From Cavia porcellus (lineage: Eukaryota > Chordata > Mammalia > Rodentia > Caviidae): a stretch of DNA of 64,000 bases. The position numbers and the translations under genes are program-made. The notes under the pieces are model-generated. The model ran no database searches, had not been told where the DNA came from, and worked only from the letters and a program-made list of their open reading frames with translations. Of this stretch, positions 11,628-22,899 are shown one piece after another. Location of the stretch: NCBI RefSeq assembly GCF_034190915.1, contig NW_026947485.1:33617519-33681518 (forward strand), written 5' to 3'. How positions within the stretch are numbered: position 1 is the first letter of the stretch; the number at the start of each line of letters is the position of its first letter.

Positions 11628-14217
11628 TGTCTACTTCACTCTCATAAAGTCCATCTATGACAAACCAACAGGCAACATTATACTAAATGAAAAAAAACGG
11701 AAAGCTTTCAAACAAAAATCAGGAACAAAATAAGGATGTCTACTATCACCATTCCTATTCAGTATAGTTTTTGAAATACTAACCAGGGCAATTAGACAAG
11801 AGAGAGAAATAAAAGGAATAAAGATAGCAAAGGAAAAAAGTTAAACTATCACTATTTGCAGATGACATGATACTCCATATAGAAGACCCAAAAAACTCCA
11901 TTACAAGACTACTAGTGGAAATAAAATAAATTCAGTAGTGTAGCTGGATACAAAGTCAATGCTCAAAAATCAATAGCATTCCTGTACACAAACAAAAAAC
12001 TCACCAAGAGAGAAATTATGGAAATAACTGCATTTCACAGTATCATCTAAAACAATGAAATACTTAGGAATCAACCTAACCAAGGTGTAAAAGACCTATA
12101 TGCTACAAATTACGCTACACTTAAAAAGGAGAATGAAGAGGATATTAGAAAATGGAGGGATATTCCTTACTCTTGGCTAGGAAAAACCACACTGTGAAAA
12201 TGGCCATACTCCCAAAACTGTTATACAGATTTAATGCAATTCCAATCAAAATACCATTGACATACCTCACAGATCTAGAGAAAACACTCCTAAAATTCAT
12301 TTGGAAACAAAAGAGACCTAGAATAGCAAAGGCAATTCTGGGCAACAAAGGCTAGGCAGGAGGCATTTCAATTCTGACTTGAAACTATACTACAAAGCCA
12401 CAGTGATAAAATTAGCATGATACTGGCAAAGAAATAGACCTGAGGATCAGTGGAACAGATTAGAAGATGCAAGCACAACTACAAAGACACTCAAGCATCT
12501 GATATTTGACAAACGTGCTAAACATGTTCACTCGAAGAAGGATAGCTCTTTAATAAATGGTGCTGGAAAAATTGGCTCTCCACACACGAAAGACTGAAAA
12601 TAGACACATGCATATCACCATGCACAAAACTAAAGTCTAAATGGATCAAAGATCTAGATATTAAAACAGAAACACTAAATCTACTGGAAGACAAGGTAGG
12701 TAGAAGTCTTGGGAGACAAAGGAGTGGGCAGAGAATTCACGAACGAAACACAAACTACACGGGAAACATTTCAAAGAATCAGCAACTGGGATCTCATATT
12801 ATTGAAAACTTTCTGCACTTCAAAAAAAAAAAATCACCAACAAGGTGAAAAGAAAACCCACAGAATGGGAAAGAATTATAGCCAGCAACCCCTCAGACAA
12901 AGGACCTATATCCATAACATATAAAGAATTGAAAAACATCAAGCCCCCCCAAATTCAAAGGGCCTCTCCAAAAATAGGCATCTGAGATGAACACACATTT
13001 CTCAGATGAAGATTTACAAATGGCAAATAAATACATGAAGAAATGTTCACCATCACTGGTCATTTGAGAAATGCAAATTAAAACAGCATTGAGACTTCAT
13101 CTCACTCCAGAAAAAATAGCTGCTATCAAGAAAATAACTGATAACAAATGTTGGCGAGGCTACGGGGAAAAAGGCACACTGCTCCATTGTTGGTGGGAGT
13201 GTAGACTGGTGCAGCCACTATGGAAATCTCTATGGAGATTTCTTAGAAGACTAGAATTGGAAGTTCCATTCAACCCAGCTATTCCCCTGCTACCCATTAG
13301 GCGCGTTTTCCCAGAAAACCTGAAAATATCACACTGATATATGGGCACCTATGTTCATAGTAGCACAATTTGTAATAGCTAAATCTTGGAAACAACCAAA
13401 ATGCCCATCAACTGCAGAGTGGATGAAAAAGATGTGGTATCTTTATACAATGGAATATTACTCAGATAGATAAAGGATGATCTTCAGGTATTCATATTGA
13501 AAAGGAGGCAACTTGATAGTATACTCATAATTGAAATAAATAATCATATTTATAAATATCACATTGTATCTCTAGTGTAAAAAGTAACAAGAACTGTAGG
13601 AGTAATAAAACCTAAAATGTGTAATTGCTATTGTAAAAAGAGAGGAAAAGAAAGTGCTCTGCAGGATATAATTGCATGTATGTTTACGTGTGTAAGATAG
13701 ATAACCATATTCCTAAGGTTTTGTTTGGATCGTTGAGCAGAACTACTTGTAGTCTCACTGTTTGAATGTCCTGTTTGTATGCCTTAATTTTGTAACTTGA
13801 GCCAACTATTTCTAAGATGACAGTATGTAATTTATCAACTAGTGATTTCTTAGTTTTTTTTGGAATTTTGTATTGTTGCCACTGATTTTTCTGCTTTGTT
13901 TTTTTCTCTTTAAATAAAATTTTTAAAAAATCAAAAATCAAAAAAGATGTGGTATCTTTACACAATGGAGTACTACTTACATATAAAGAAGGATAAACTT
14001 GAGACTTGTACAGGTAAATGGATGCAACTTGAGACCATACTCATATGGGAAAGAAATAATATATGTGTAAGTACTGTATTGTCCCTCTAGCATAAAATAA
14101 CTAAAAGAGTAATAAGATTCAAAATGTATGCATCGTGAAAATCAAAGGGAAAGAAAAGTGCTCAAAAGGAAAAAGCAACTGGGATAGGGGAAAGGAGAAA
14201 AGGAAGAAGAGGAAAGA

Positions 14218-14259
<42 letters not shown>

Positions 14260-14477
14260 GATAGATAGCAATACTATAATCTCTGTAAGTGCATCAAAAA
14301 GAATAGTTTGCGCTTTCAGTGTTTGATCATTTTTTCATACCTAAATCCTGTAACCTGAACAACTACTTCGAACATAACAATATGCAATATATTAACTACT
14401 ATTGATTTCTCACTATTTTTTTAAAATTCTATATTGTTTCTGGTTTTGTTTTATTGTTAAAATAATTTTTTTAAAAA
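11628..14477 (+). mobile_element. 5'-truncated L1 nested in an older L1, with duplicated 3' end
   Basis: The element starts within the reverse transcriptase (CCATCTATGACAAACCAACA, as at 36707 in the young copy) and runs through the FADDM-encoding block near 11855, the C-terminal Cys/His block near 13150 ([22 protein letters not shown]) and a 3' UTR with AAATAAAA at about 13912. The last ~515 bp are then present a second time from about 13943 to 14477, including the codons around GATGTGGTATCTTTA. A 13-bp target duplication with one mismatch flanks the whole: 11615-11627 and 14478-14490. Several stops and frameshifts make ORF2 inactive. The (CA)n at 14220 lies in the second 3' UTR copy. Confidence 0.8.
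14219..14259. repeat. (CA)n microsatellite
   Basis: About 20 CA dinucleotides inside the second copy of the L1 3' UTR; no such repeat occurs at the matching place in the first copy. Confidence 0.97.
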
Positions 14478-15275
14478 AAGAATCAATTTAAAAAATTAGC
14501 AACTGAAATCAATAGACATTTATCAGAAGTACAAATGATCAATGCTCAACATGTCTGGCCATTAGACAAATGCAAATCATAACACTGAGATTCCATCTTA
14601 CTCCAGAAAAAAATTGCTATCATCAATAAATTGAACAATAACAAATGCTGGAGAGGTTGCAGAGGAAATGAAATTCTCTTTCCTTGTTGATGGAAATGTA
14701 AACTAGCACAAACATCATGGAAAACAGCATTTCTAAAGACAGAATTCCACTTGATCAGTTATTGTCCTAGGTATCTTCACAGAGTTAATGATGACAAATA
14801 CAGTGAATCCATACTATGTTTATAGCATTATAACGCATGACAGTTAGCTTGCACACAACCTATACATCCATTACCGCATGAAGGGATAATGAAAGGCCGT
14901 TTTACACACACTGGAGTACTACTTGTCATCAAAGAGAATACATTTCAATTATTTGTAGGAAAATACAAACACCTTCAGACCATTATGTTAAGTGAAATGA
15001 ATCAGACCCACAAGCTTAAATGTGTGATTTTTCTTATATGAGAAATACAAAATATATGTAAAGTATAAAATAGAAGATAGGTAATAGGAAGTAGGGAGAC
15101 AGATCTTTTGAAAAAGGGAAGGGGACCAAGAGATGGAGGGAGGGGGAAGGAAAGTGTGGGGAAAGAGACGAAAAGCAATTAAGATGTGTTATGTATGTAT
15201 ATACTAACTATGCACAAGAACGTAATCATATACTGCAACATGCACAGAACTAATAAAAAGTGTTAAAAAATGAAA
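14478..15275 (+). mobile_element. Older L1, right part (ORF2 end and 3' UTR)
   Basis: This is the continuation of 10976-11627 after the nested insertion. CAAATGCTGGAGAGGTTGCA at about 14643 is the ORF2 Cys block, AAGTGAAATGAATCAGACCC at 14990 is near the ORF2 end, and a purine-rich 3' UTR (AGGGGACCAAGAGATGGAGG) ends at AACTAATAAAAAGTG. A similar 3' UTR is seen at 27480-27735. Decayed and non-coding. Confidence 0.8.
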
Positions 15276-15744
15276 TGTTAGGGTTGTATATTTTTCTATC
15301 ATAGCTATTAATTTCCAGGAAACAGGAAAGATCTATTATTCAGACCTTATTGGGTTCTTTTATTTGATCAAATAATTTGTAGTTGGTTTTCATGATTTTC
15401 TAATGGAGACAGTCTCAATACTTTCAGAATCCATATTCAAGCATTAGCTGAGAACTCCAGAAAAATGTTTACACGCAACGTTAATGTAGGCAGTTCTGAT
15501 TTACTCTATGCTCTCCTAGAACCACTATTAAATGTAATGGCTGACCCAACTGTCATTATCAAATGAAATAAGATCTGTCTAGTATTTACATAATTAAAAC
15601 TAAATTTTTCAATAATATTTTAAGAAGTCAGTGTTATGATAAAAATTAAAGTATGATAATTGATTTTGGGTAAATCTTCTAATGTTTTAGTAATAATTCC
15701 TGGTAATCGTGAAGCAGACAGGGTAATTCGGGTTTTGAATACTT
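15276..15744. other. No gene recognised
   Basis: AT-rich sequence between an L1 end and a MIR; nothing identifiable. Confidence 0.6.
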
Positions 15745-15925
15745 TCTTGTCAAAGCCCTTGAACACTGTAGAGTATTTTTCATCATTTTACAAATGAGAA
15801 AATCTCAGCTCAAAGGCACAAGTAATTTATCATAGATTGCAAAACAAGCTAATGAATAATTAAGCAAGGATTTATAGTCACTATATCTAGCTCTAAAATC
15901 CATACACCTCCCACTGCCTTACATT
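15745..15925 (+). mobile_element. MIR SINE
   Basis: The core CATCATTTTACAAATGAGAA, then AATCTCAGCTCAAAGGCACA, and a CTAGCTCTAAAATCCATACA end follow the plus-strand order of MIR (ATTTTACAGATGAGGAAACT, CTCAGAGAGG, ACTCCAAAGCCCATGCTC). It is an ancient tRNA-derived SINE with heavy divergence. Confidence 0.7.
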
Positions 15926-16715
15926 TTTAATTCAGTGGGACATTAAAATTAAATTGAGCCTTTCAACATGTCCTGGCAGAAAATATAACAAATGTGTATA
16001 GGATTTATGGCTAACTGACAACTATACCCAAAGAATATCTATCTTGTGAATTCTGAAGGGGATTTCAAAGTAAAAAGTCATGGACATCTGTTTCTGTCAC
16101 CAACAGTATTACTCTTTCAAAGTTAATGCTCACTTCCAGGCAAAGAAGGCAAAGGCACAGATAACCAAGTTGAGCAAGCTCATTAACATAACGGGGATTA
16201 CAGAAGAGAGATCTTAAAACATCTAAAGACATGGACCATAATTAGCAGGAAAATATCAATTGATCAGAAATAAAGATTAGCCCTTGGGTTAAAAAAATCA
16301 AATGCTCACAAATAGGATGTGAATAACCACAGTCCCTGTGAAGAAGACCCACGTAGTTTAAGTCAAAAGCTAACTTGGTGTAACATGGCTGCTAAGCCTG
16401 TGCAATATAATTTCAACATGTCTGAATATCACTGTTACTGACCATAGGAAGGGGTTAATAAAGCCGCTTCTCCATATCTGGAAATACATACTTATTTCCA
16501 GCAGGTGCATTTTAGCCTGTCACAATGTACTGCAATGCCAGTCACAGATGCCTAGTTTAACTCCAGGATGGAGAATATATGAGAGGAGTTAGGTGATTAT
16601 ATAACTCAGGAGCAGGAAATCCACAGAATAATATATTCCTCATGGCTCAACCTGATAGAATTGAAAGTGTTTGTCACGTTTTTGGTGCAATCTGAGAGTT
16701 CTTGGCTTTACTTAC
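15926..16715 (-). other. PDE1C intron, no other feature recognised
   Basis: This is the sequence downstream of the last recognised PDE1C exon. The next exon, expected to begin with codons for Asn-Trp-Leu-Thr-Glu-Leu-Glu, was looked for and not seen. No repeat was recognised. Confidence 0.6.
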
Positions 16716-16856
16716 CACTACTCCTGTCTTATACAGGAGGTAATGCACAGTCTGTGTGACATCAGCAGCGTGCATCAAATTATGGTAAGGATTTTTATGC
16801 TTGCTGTATCCTACTTCCAGAGCCTCCACAAATGAGACGAGTGCAGAAATGGGGAT
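16716..16856 (-). CDS. PDE1C: PDE1C exon: HD-domain HN-x-x-HAAD motif
   Basis: This 141-bp exon (47 codons, phase 0 to 0) has a CTCTCTTTCAG acceptor and a strong GTAAGT donor. It reads IPISALVSFVEALEVGYSKH, then KNPYHNLMHAADVTQTVHYL, then LYKTGVV. YHNxxHAAD is the class I phosphodiesterase signature: by analogy with solved PDE structures the first His is the general acid and the second His binds the catalytic metal. The last codon is GTG (Val), where I recall Ala before NWLTELE in human PDE1C. The ORF continues past the donor into intron, so the real end is the splice site. The following exon was not found to the left and probably lies outside the window. Confidence 0.97.
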
Positions 16857-16959
16857 CTGAAAGAGAGCAACAAACTCAACTGTTATTTTCAAAGAAGAAA
16901 TAAAAGTCTAACTTCCCTGAATGCTCCTTTCTGGAGGCATAAAATACCAAGAAAGTCAT

Positions 16960-17009
16960 AAGCACCTGCCTGGTAAGTATGAGTTCAAGCCCCAGTACAA
17001 AAAAAAAAT
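16960..17009 (+). mobile_element. ID-like SINE fragment
   Basis: AGCACCTGCCTGGTAAGTAT followed by GAGTTCAAGCCCCAGTAC and an A run resembles the B-box half and tail of rodent ID elements. It lies about 100 bp upstream of the HN-x-x-HAAD exon in gene orientation. Confidence 0.65.
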
Positions 17010-18042
17010 CAAGAAAGGAAATTCTCATAGTTTGTATTTACATATAAAACAATGATTCTGATGCATATGTAGAACACTAAGTTATTGGTGTCTGTGATGT
17101 CCTCATCTATCCTTAAGCTTGCTCCCTAATCCCAAGGGGGAAAAGGGAGGCTACCAGGACACCATGCAATGTTGGAAACAATATTGACCCACATTACCAC
17201 TAATTATTAGATTCAGTTAGTGAAATCATTCAGTATTTGTAACATAAATACCAGTGAAATGAGACCTTCCAGAATGCAAGTTAACAATAATATACTGCCA
17301 AATAATAAACATAAAATATAGCCTATTCCTGTTACCATATATAGCAGAGTATCATGCTTTGCTTTGGGTTTTGTTTTTGGTTTTTGATGGTTGTTCTCTG
17401 CTCTTCCTCCTACCCAGCTCCAGCCCCGTGTACAACACATACAGCCAAGACCTGGTCTGCAGAAATCCAGTATTTTCTTTGATGCTGGTGGAAGCTTATG
17501 TCCGTTTTGTAACAACTCTACAATTCAAGAGTCTTGTGTACTTTTGTTTTCCCACAAATAAATGAGACATGTGTCATGGTATATATTCATTTACTTCTTG
17601 AAACATAAAAGACCTCAGTCTTTTCTTAGAACCACAAGTAACTCAGGATAATATTTCCAACTGTCTTACTTGCTATTCTGTCTCAGATATATGTAATGTA
17701 CATTGCTTCCTTTTGGATATGACAAAAAGTTAAGAATTTTCTTAGATGTGTGCCCAAAATAAGCAGACCCTAGAAAATCACTATTACTCTATTAGCTTAC
17801 AAAATGTTGTCATTGCACAGTTTACAATAAAGTAGGGGATTTTTGAAACTAGAGGATATGTATTCTGGAAACTACCACATTAGAAAGAGAAACTAAGGAA
17901 AGTATTATTGCAACACATTTAAGAGTCCATAATCTAGTCTTCTTTTGTGCATTCTTCCATGCTTAACATATATGGAATTTCAGAACTTTAAATTTGGCTT
18001 TTACAAAATGAACTCCTCAATTTTAAAAATGAAGATCCTAGC
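17010..18042 (-). other. PDE1C intron, no further repeat named
   Basis: Non-coding intron. A pyrimidine-rich stretch at 17360-17480 has no identified origin. Small open frames lack coding character. Confidence 0.5.
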
Positions 18043-18222
18043 TAGATGTGTTGGCACACACTTCATAATCTCAGCACTTTGGGAGACTGAAGCAGGAGTC
18101 TTGCAGGTCTGAGCCTAAATTGCACTAGGCTGGGCAATTTAAGGAGATGCTGTTTCAAAATAATAAGTATAAAAAGTGATGGAAATGTAGTTCATTGCAA
18201 AGGGTCCAAGATCAATCTCCAG
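18043..18222 (+). mobile_element. B1-ID composite SINE
   Basis: The left half is B1/7SL-like: GCTAGATGTGTTGGCACACA, then TCAGCACTTTGGGAGACTGA, then TTTCAAAATAATAAG. The right half is ID-like: GATGGAAATGTAGTTCATTG then AGATCAATCTCCAGCAC. It ends in the microsatellite at 18223. Orientation is plus, antisense to PDE1C. Confidence 0.8.
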
Positions 18223-18244
18223 CACACACACACACACACACACA

Positions 18245-18299
<55 letters not shown>

Positions 18300-18357
18300 C
18301 AGAGAGAGACAGAGAGAGACAGAGAGAGACAGAGAGAGACAGAGAGAGAGAGAGAAA
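18223..18357. repeat. Compound (CA)n(GA)n(GACAGAGA)n microsatellite
   Basis: About 12 CA units change to about 22 GA units, then about six copies of an 8-10-bp GACAGAGAGA motif. It grows directly out of the tail of the B1-ID SINE and accounts for Leu/Ser-rich open frames on the minus strand. Confidence 0.95.
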
Positions 18358-19261
18358 CAAGAGGGGCCTGAGGCTGTGCAGCTGTCCCCTCTGGAGATGG
18401 ATGAGCCAGTGCAAAGCTAAGCAAAAGTGTATGTATGTGCATAAGACCTTTACCTCCCCAGGGAAAGGTTTTGAGAATCCTCTAGTTTTTTTTTTTTTAT
18501 ACAGGTTTGTGACACAAAACAAATGAAGGACCTAAGGGCCACTGCTATAAAGTATTTATGGATGTGAAAGCAACACATCCTCCAATATTCAGTCCATGGG
18601 ATAGTGATAAAGAACCATGCTATCCAGAGAAATCAATGTGCTGCACAGAAAAAGACTGCATTTTCCAGAGGCTCATTCATCTGATGCAGAAAGCCTGAGA
18701 AGCTCCCCTTTTGAGATGCTGGCCAATGGATACACAGGTTTGCTTGAGGACCTGGTCTCACTTGAGAAGCCCAGGATATGCAACAGCTGAACACCAGAGA
18801 CACTGCATGCTCTTTGTCTACAGTGAGGAATTAATTTAAAGCACGTACAGCTGGGAAATACCAATGGTCTGTCACTGATGATAAGTGGGAATATTTGTTT
18901 GAATGAGCCAACGGCTGGGAAAGAAGTTTACAGAGGCACAGAGGTTCACTCCGTCTCCATTACCACCTCTCTGACAGCAGTGGCTGATAGTACACACTGT
19001 GATGTTGAAATGAGGCCTGTGGGAAGTGCCCAAGGTTCAGTTACTGCAGGCTTTAGGCTGTAATTCCGCAAAGACTGAGGCTCAAATGGGCTTCTCCTGT
19101 CTCCTTGTCAATGAGACACCCCAGCCATAATGTGAATGAAAGCATCAAGAAAGAATGCACAGCAGTAGCAGAGTCATAAAGGTGCTTCTTTAGTTACCCA
19201 GAGCAGTTTTGGTCGACATAAAAGAACTGGCCCAAGTCTCTTTGCACTGGGATTGTCAAAC

Positions 19262-19440
19262 TGGTGTGGCAGTACACACCAGTAATCCCTGCACTCTGGG
19301 AAGATGAGGTAGTAGGACTGCAAGTGTGAGGCCAGCCTGGACAACTGAACAGGATCTTGTGTTAAAATGAAAGAAAAAAAAAAAAAGCTGAGGATGTAGT
19401 TCAGTGTAAAGGTCTTGGGGTCAGTCTCTAGTCCCACAAA
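19262..19440 (+). mobile_element. B1-ID composite SINE
   Basis: B1-like left half (GGTGTGGCAGTACACACCAG, then GCACTCTGGGAAGATGAGG and GAGGCCAGCCTGGACAACTG), an A13 linker at 19374-19386, and an ID-like right half (GCTGAGGATGTAGTTCAGTG then GGTCAGTCTCTAGTCCCAC). It lies about 110 bp from the donor of the 19553-19669 exon, in antisense orientation. Confidence 0.85.
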
Positions 19441-19552
19441 ATAATCAGATTGGCATGTAGGTAGATAGATGACAGAACTCAGGTTAACCTCCAAATCACG
19501 TAAAGACAGACAGATGTACGCTGTTAACTTGTCTTATTCATGAGGTACTGAC

Positions 19553-19669
19553 CTTAAAACGGCTGATTAGATCATAGCGCGTGAGTAATTCATAAAAAAT
19601 GAATTTCAGTGCATGATCCCCACTGGCCTCATTGAGGGAAAAGACATCGAAGGACCAATTGTCCACATC
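19553..19669 (-). CDS. PDE1C: PDE1C exon: start of catalytic domain
   Basis: This 117-bp exon (39 codons, phase 0 to 0) follows the acceptor CTGTCTTGCAG and ends at a GTCAGT donor. It encodes DVDNWSFDVFSLNEASGDHA then LKFIFYELLTRYDLISRFK. The FDVF-LNEASGDHAL-KFIFYELL pattern is a family hallmark of PDE1 and forms the first helices of the catalytic domain. At residue 4 the exon has Asn (AAT) where I recall Lys in human PDE1C; PDE1A also varies here. It joins in frame to the exon at 16716-16856, giving ISRFK followed by IPISALVSF. Confidence 0.96.
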
Positions 19670-20344
19670 CTGCAAGACAGGGCAGGGATAAAGAATGTAT
19701 TAGTTTGCAGTCTAACAATCATCTCAAAACTTTTCCTGGCCTACAGCCCACACCTGGGATTTCACAGCATAAGGCTTCACCACCCTCCAATGTTTTTTTT
19801 TTTTTTTTTTCAGTCTTACACAGCATTTGCTGTCAAAAAAAAATAATTTTACTATGGCTAGTTGGTATATGATTTCTATCTTTCACATGGCTAATGGTCC
19901 TTTTTAGCCAGAGTTAATAATCCACGAGATGGTCATAGCAACATTGTGCTGACCGATGACACTGTAATCTCAAGCTGAGCTGTGACCCAGGATTCATTTG
20001 CTAAATTCCCAGCTAGGCCCAGAAAAGAGGCAGCAAAGCCATTTAAGATCAACTGGAGACTTGAAGCTTTACCTTGACTACTTTAACTGACACTGCAATG
20101 AGTCACAGTCATTGTCTGATTCTGTGTCCTGAGGAAAAGGCCACTGACAACTAAATGCTTTGTCATAGCTGATAATTTTTAAGCTGAATCTTCAGAATGT
20201 AGAAAAGAAAAGCCCTCCATCACTGGAAATAAATAGATTATCATAGTAAAAAGCTGAAATCTATTCTGGATATCACTACTCAGAGAAATGAGACGGAGAA
20301 TAAATATAATGAGGTGGATGTTCTCTCTGGACCCCTATTTTATG

Positions 20345-20520
20345 AAAGTCTGAACTGTAGTTCTCAAATGTCAATGTTCTTCCAAACCATACAAAAGACC
20401 AACCAAAAACGACTCTCCAGAGGTGTAATAGGGATGGAGACACAAGAAGATGAGGAGTCCAGGGTCCGGAATCTGCATTTTTAACAAGTACTAATTGAAC
20501 TACCTCAAAACATTCTTCTT
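20345..20520. mobile_element. MER5-like hAT DNA transposon fragment
   Basis: GTAGTTCTCAAATG at the left and CCAGGGTCCGGAATCTGCAT with TTTTTAACAAGTAC at the right match the well-known MER5/Charlie ends (GGTTCTCAA..., GAATCTGCATTTTTAACAAG). The middle is not clearly alignable. Lies within a PDE1C intron. Confidence 0.5.
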
Positions 20521-22832
20521 CTTTACCAAATCGTCCAAAGACCAGTTCTGAGGTGAAACTGTGTGACCCTCTGTTAGTGCAGCCTGTGGGAAGCACGAGT
20601 CTCCCCTCCCATTTAAAGACTGGCGCTGGTCCACCATGTCACTTCCTAAGTCACAGACAGCTTCCCTTCTCAAGAAGAACATGCTTCTGCATTTCCAGTA
20701 ACCTCACTCCAGAAGACTGGAGACAAAGCACCTCAAATTAGAAATTAGTACGTATTGAGTGAGGGGGGAATAAAAAGAACATATTCAACCTAATTCAAAT
20801 TTAGAGCTGAGTGGTGCTTAATTATTCTCTTACTTGAAGTCATTTTATGCCATTTGCTTACATTAACTGCAAAAGTTAATGTGACAGTGGCATAATGGTT
20901 ATTTTAGTGAATTATAGCCTCTCAGTCTTTGGGGAAATTTTCTGTAATAGGAAAAGAAAAAAAACCCAGTAGCAATTCCATATAAACGCCTGGCAGTAAA
21001 GTGAAAATAACCTTTTTTTCAACAGGCATTATACAAAAAGAAAAAAGGGAATCTATCACTGTGGTCTCTTCAGCTAACCTCTGAGCCACCACAAAGAAAA
21101 CAGGAGTTTGAGGAATTGGAAAAATAAAACACAGTTAAAAAAAAGTCTTTGAACTTCTCCAGCCAACAGGGCACAAGGCCAAGAGAAACAGCAGCTTTCA
21201 CCTTAATGCACCCATCAGGAATACATGTGGAGAAAGCCAACAGTTAGTTCTTATTCCTGGTCTGAAGGGTTTAAGTGCCTTGCCTCTGAGAAGGACCTAC
21301 AGACATCTAGGAATTTCTTTTCCTTATATATAAAATAAAAATTCATGCACATCACAGGTTGTTGCATGTTTTTGGTCACCCCACCCCTCATCAGTTTTTC
21401 TGCATAGAAAAGAGGCTTCAATTTGGAAGCAATATTCTCATAAATGTCTCAGTGTCCTTGTCCCAACCTGTATTTCTGTTCATGAGAAAGGAAGAAATTA
21501 CAAATTAAAACATTCTTGTAATGTTCTTACAGCTTTTGCTGAAAATTTCAGGTTTAATATGAAATCAGTGCAACCTCAGAGTGGATGTTATTAAATAACG
21601 GTTCTCGAGTGGTGGTATCACTGATTAAATGGGAAATATTATAAGTCAGACCCATGTGCTCAACATTAGAGTGTGGGTCATGGAAGAGTGAGAGAAAAAC
21701 ACGTGCCCAGTACTATAGCTTTCTTGTTTTTAAAGACATTAAGAAGAGACAAAAAATACAGAGACAGAAAAACAAATGTGGATACATCTCACACACACAC
21801 AAAACCACATATATCTGTCTATGTATCACAAATTCACCTACTGAATGTATCTGAGATAAGAGGAAGAACTATGGATATATAATCATGATGGCCCTTTGGG
21901 GCTTTTTGTTTATGTTAAACTAATTAAGAAGTAGTCTTACTCCCAATTTGATGAAGTTATTTTTAAAAAATCAGGTCATATTTTTTCAGGTTTCAGAGAA
22001 AGGTAATGGCTCAGAATTCTATGATGTACCTGAAAAAAAATGGGTCAACACCATTGTAGACAAAATGAAGTCAACCAACCCAAATATCCTAGGGCCCAGC
22101 TGGGAATCCAGAGCCAAAGCATGTACAACATATGTGTATCAGTCACAGACAAGTGGATTTGAATCAACAACTGCTTAGAGAAATACTTCAGCTTTTGAGA
22201 TTTTAGAACTATTCTATATAATTCTGAGCTTGCCTTCTTGGAAATAATTCAACAGGATTTAAGGCATTTAAGTGCAAATATTTGTAGGACTTCCCATCGA
22301 ATACTTAACTCACTGTAAGTCTTCAGAAAACATATGTAGTGCAAAAATATATAGATATATGGAAAGGGACAAGGGTTTGGGGGACACATTCATTAACAAA
22401 ATTTTACTGAGAGCTCACAGTGTGCTGTAAACTGCTATCAAACATTAGCTCTATCTCTAATCAATTTTTGAACTGTTGTTAAATATGTTTCCTCTTCTAT
22501 ATAATGAATTTGGAATGAGTAATAGTCCAATAATAGTGATAGAATTATAATCACCAAAGATCCTGCTAGTGGTAAATACTTTTGTATTTGATATTTGATT
22601 CCCTATGGTCAAAGGCAAACATTACAAGGTTAGATCACTGTATAAAACCACATAGCCCTAGGGGAACGAAAAGAAACAAAAGCCACTCAGAATTTGAGTT
22701 TTTTAAAAAATAGGGAGATAAAGGGAAGAATAATTAGAAAAAGAACTGAAAAGGAAGCCTCTCATTTTCTAACAAATTTAACTATAATTTAAAAAGTAGC
22801 AGGCACATTGTAAAATCTGTTGCCAGTATTAC
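20521..22832 (-). other. PDE1C intron, no further repeat recognised
   Basis: Non-coding. A diverged MIR-like stretch may exist near 22430-22550 (TTTCCTCTTCTATATAATGA), but it is too weak to call. Confidence 0.5.
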
Positions 22833-22899
22833 CTTTAATGCTTCAATAACTGCTGGTGGGTAGCTCAGTCCAACCATGTTTGATGTCCGTCTATACATT
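22833..22899 (-). CDS. PDE1C: PDE1C exon: linker to catalytic domain
   Basis: This 67-bp exon is bounded by a TTTGCCAG acceptor and a GTAATA donor. Its first base completes an Arg codon; it then reads MYRRTSNMVGLSYPPAVIEA followed by Leu-Lys, ending in phase 0. It is too short to stand out as an open reading frame alone but joins exactly to its neighbours on both sides. The segment is conserved among PDE1 paralogues and leads into the catalytic domain. The intron separating it from the previous exon is only 864 bp, the shortest in the set. Confidence 0.94.

Noticed and set aside
1..16715. Search for the next PDE1C exon (beginning Asn-Trp-Leu-Thr-Glu)
   Set aside because: No such sequence was seen. 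The L1 stack makes this intron long, so the exon is probably outside the window.
18139..18522. Leu/Ser-rich open frame of 127 codons
   Set aside because: Produced by the (CA)n(GA)n microsatellite and SINE tail on the opposite strand.
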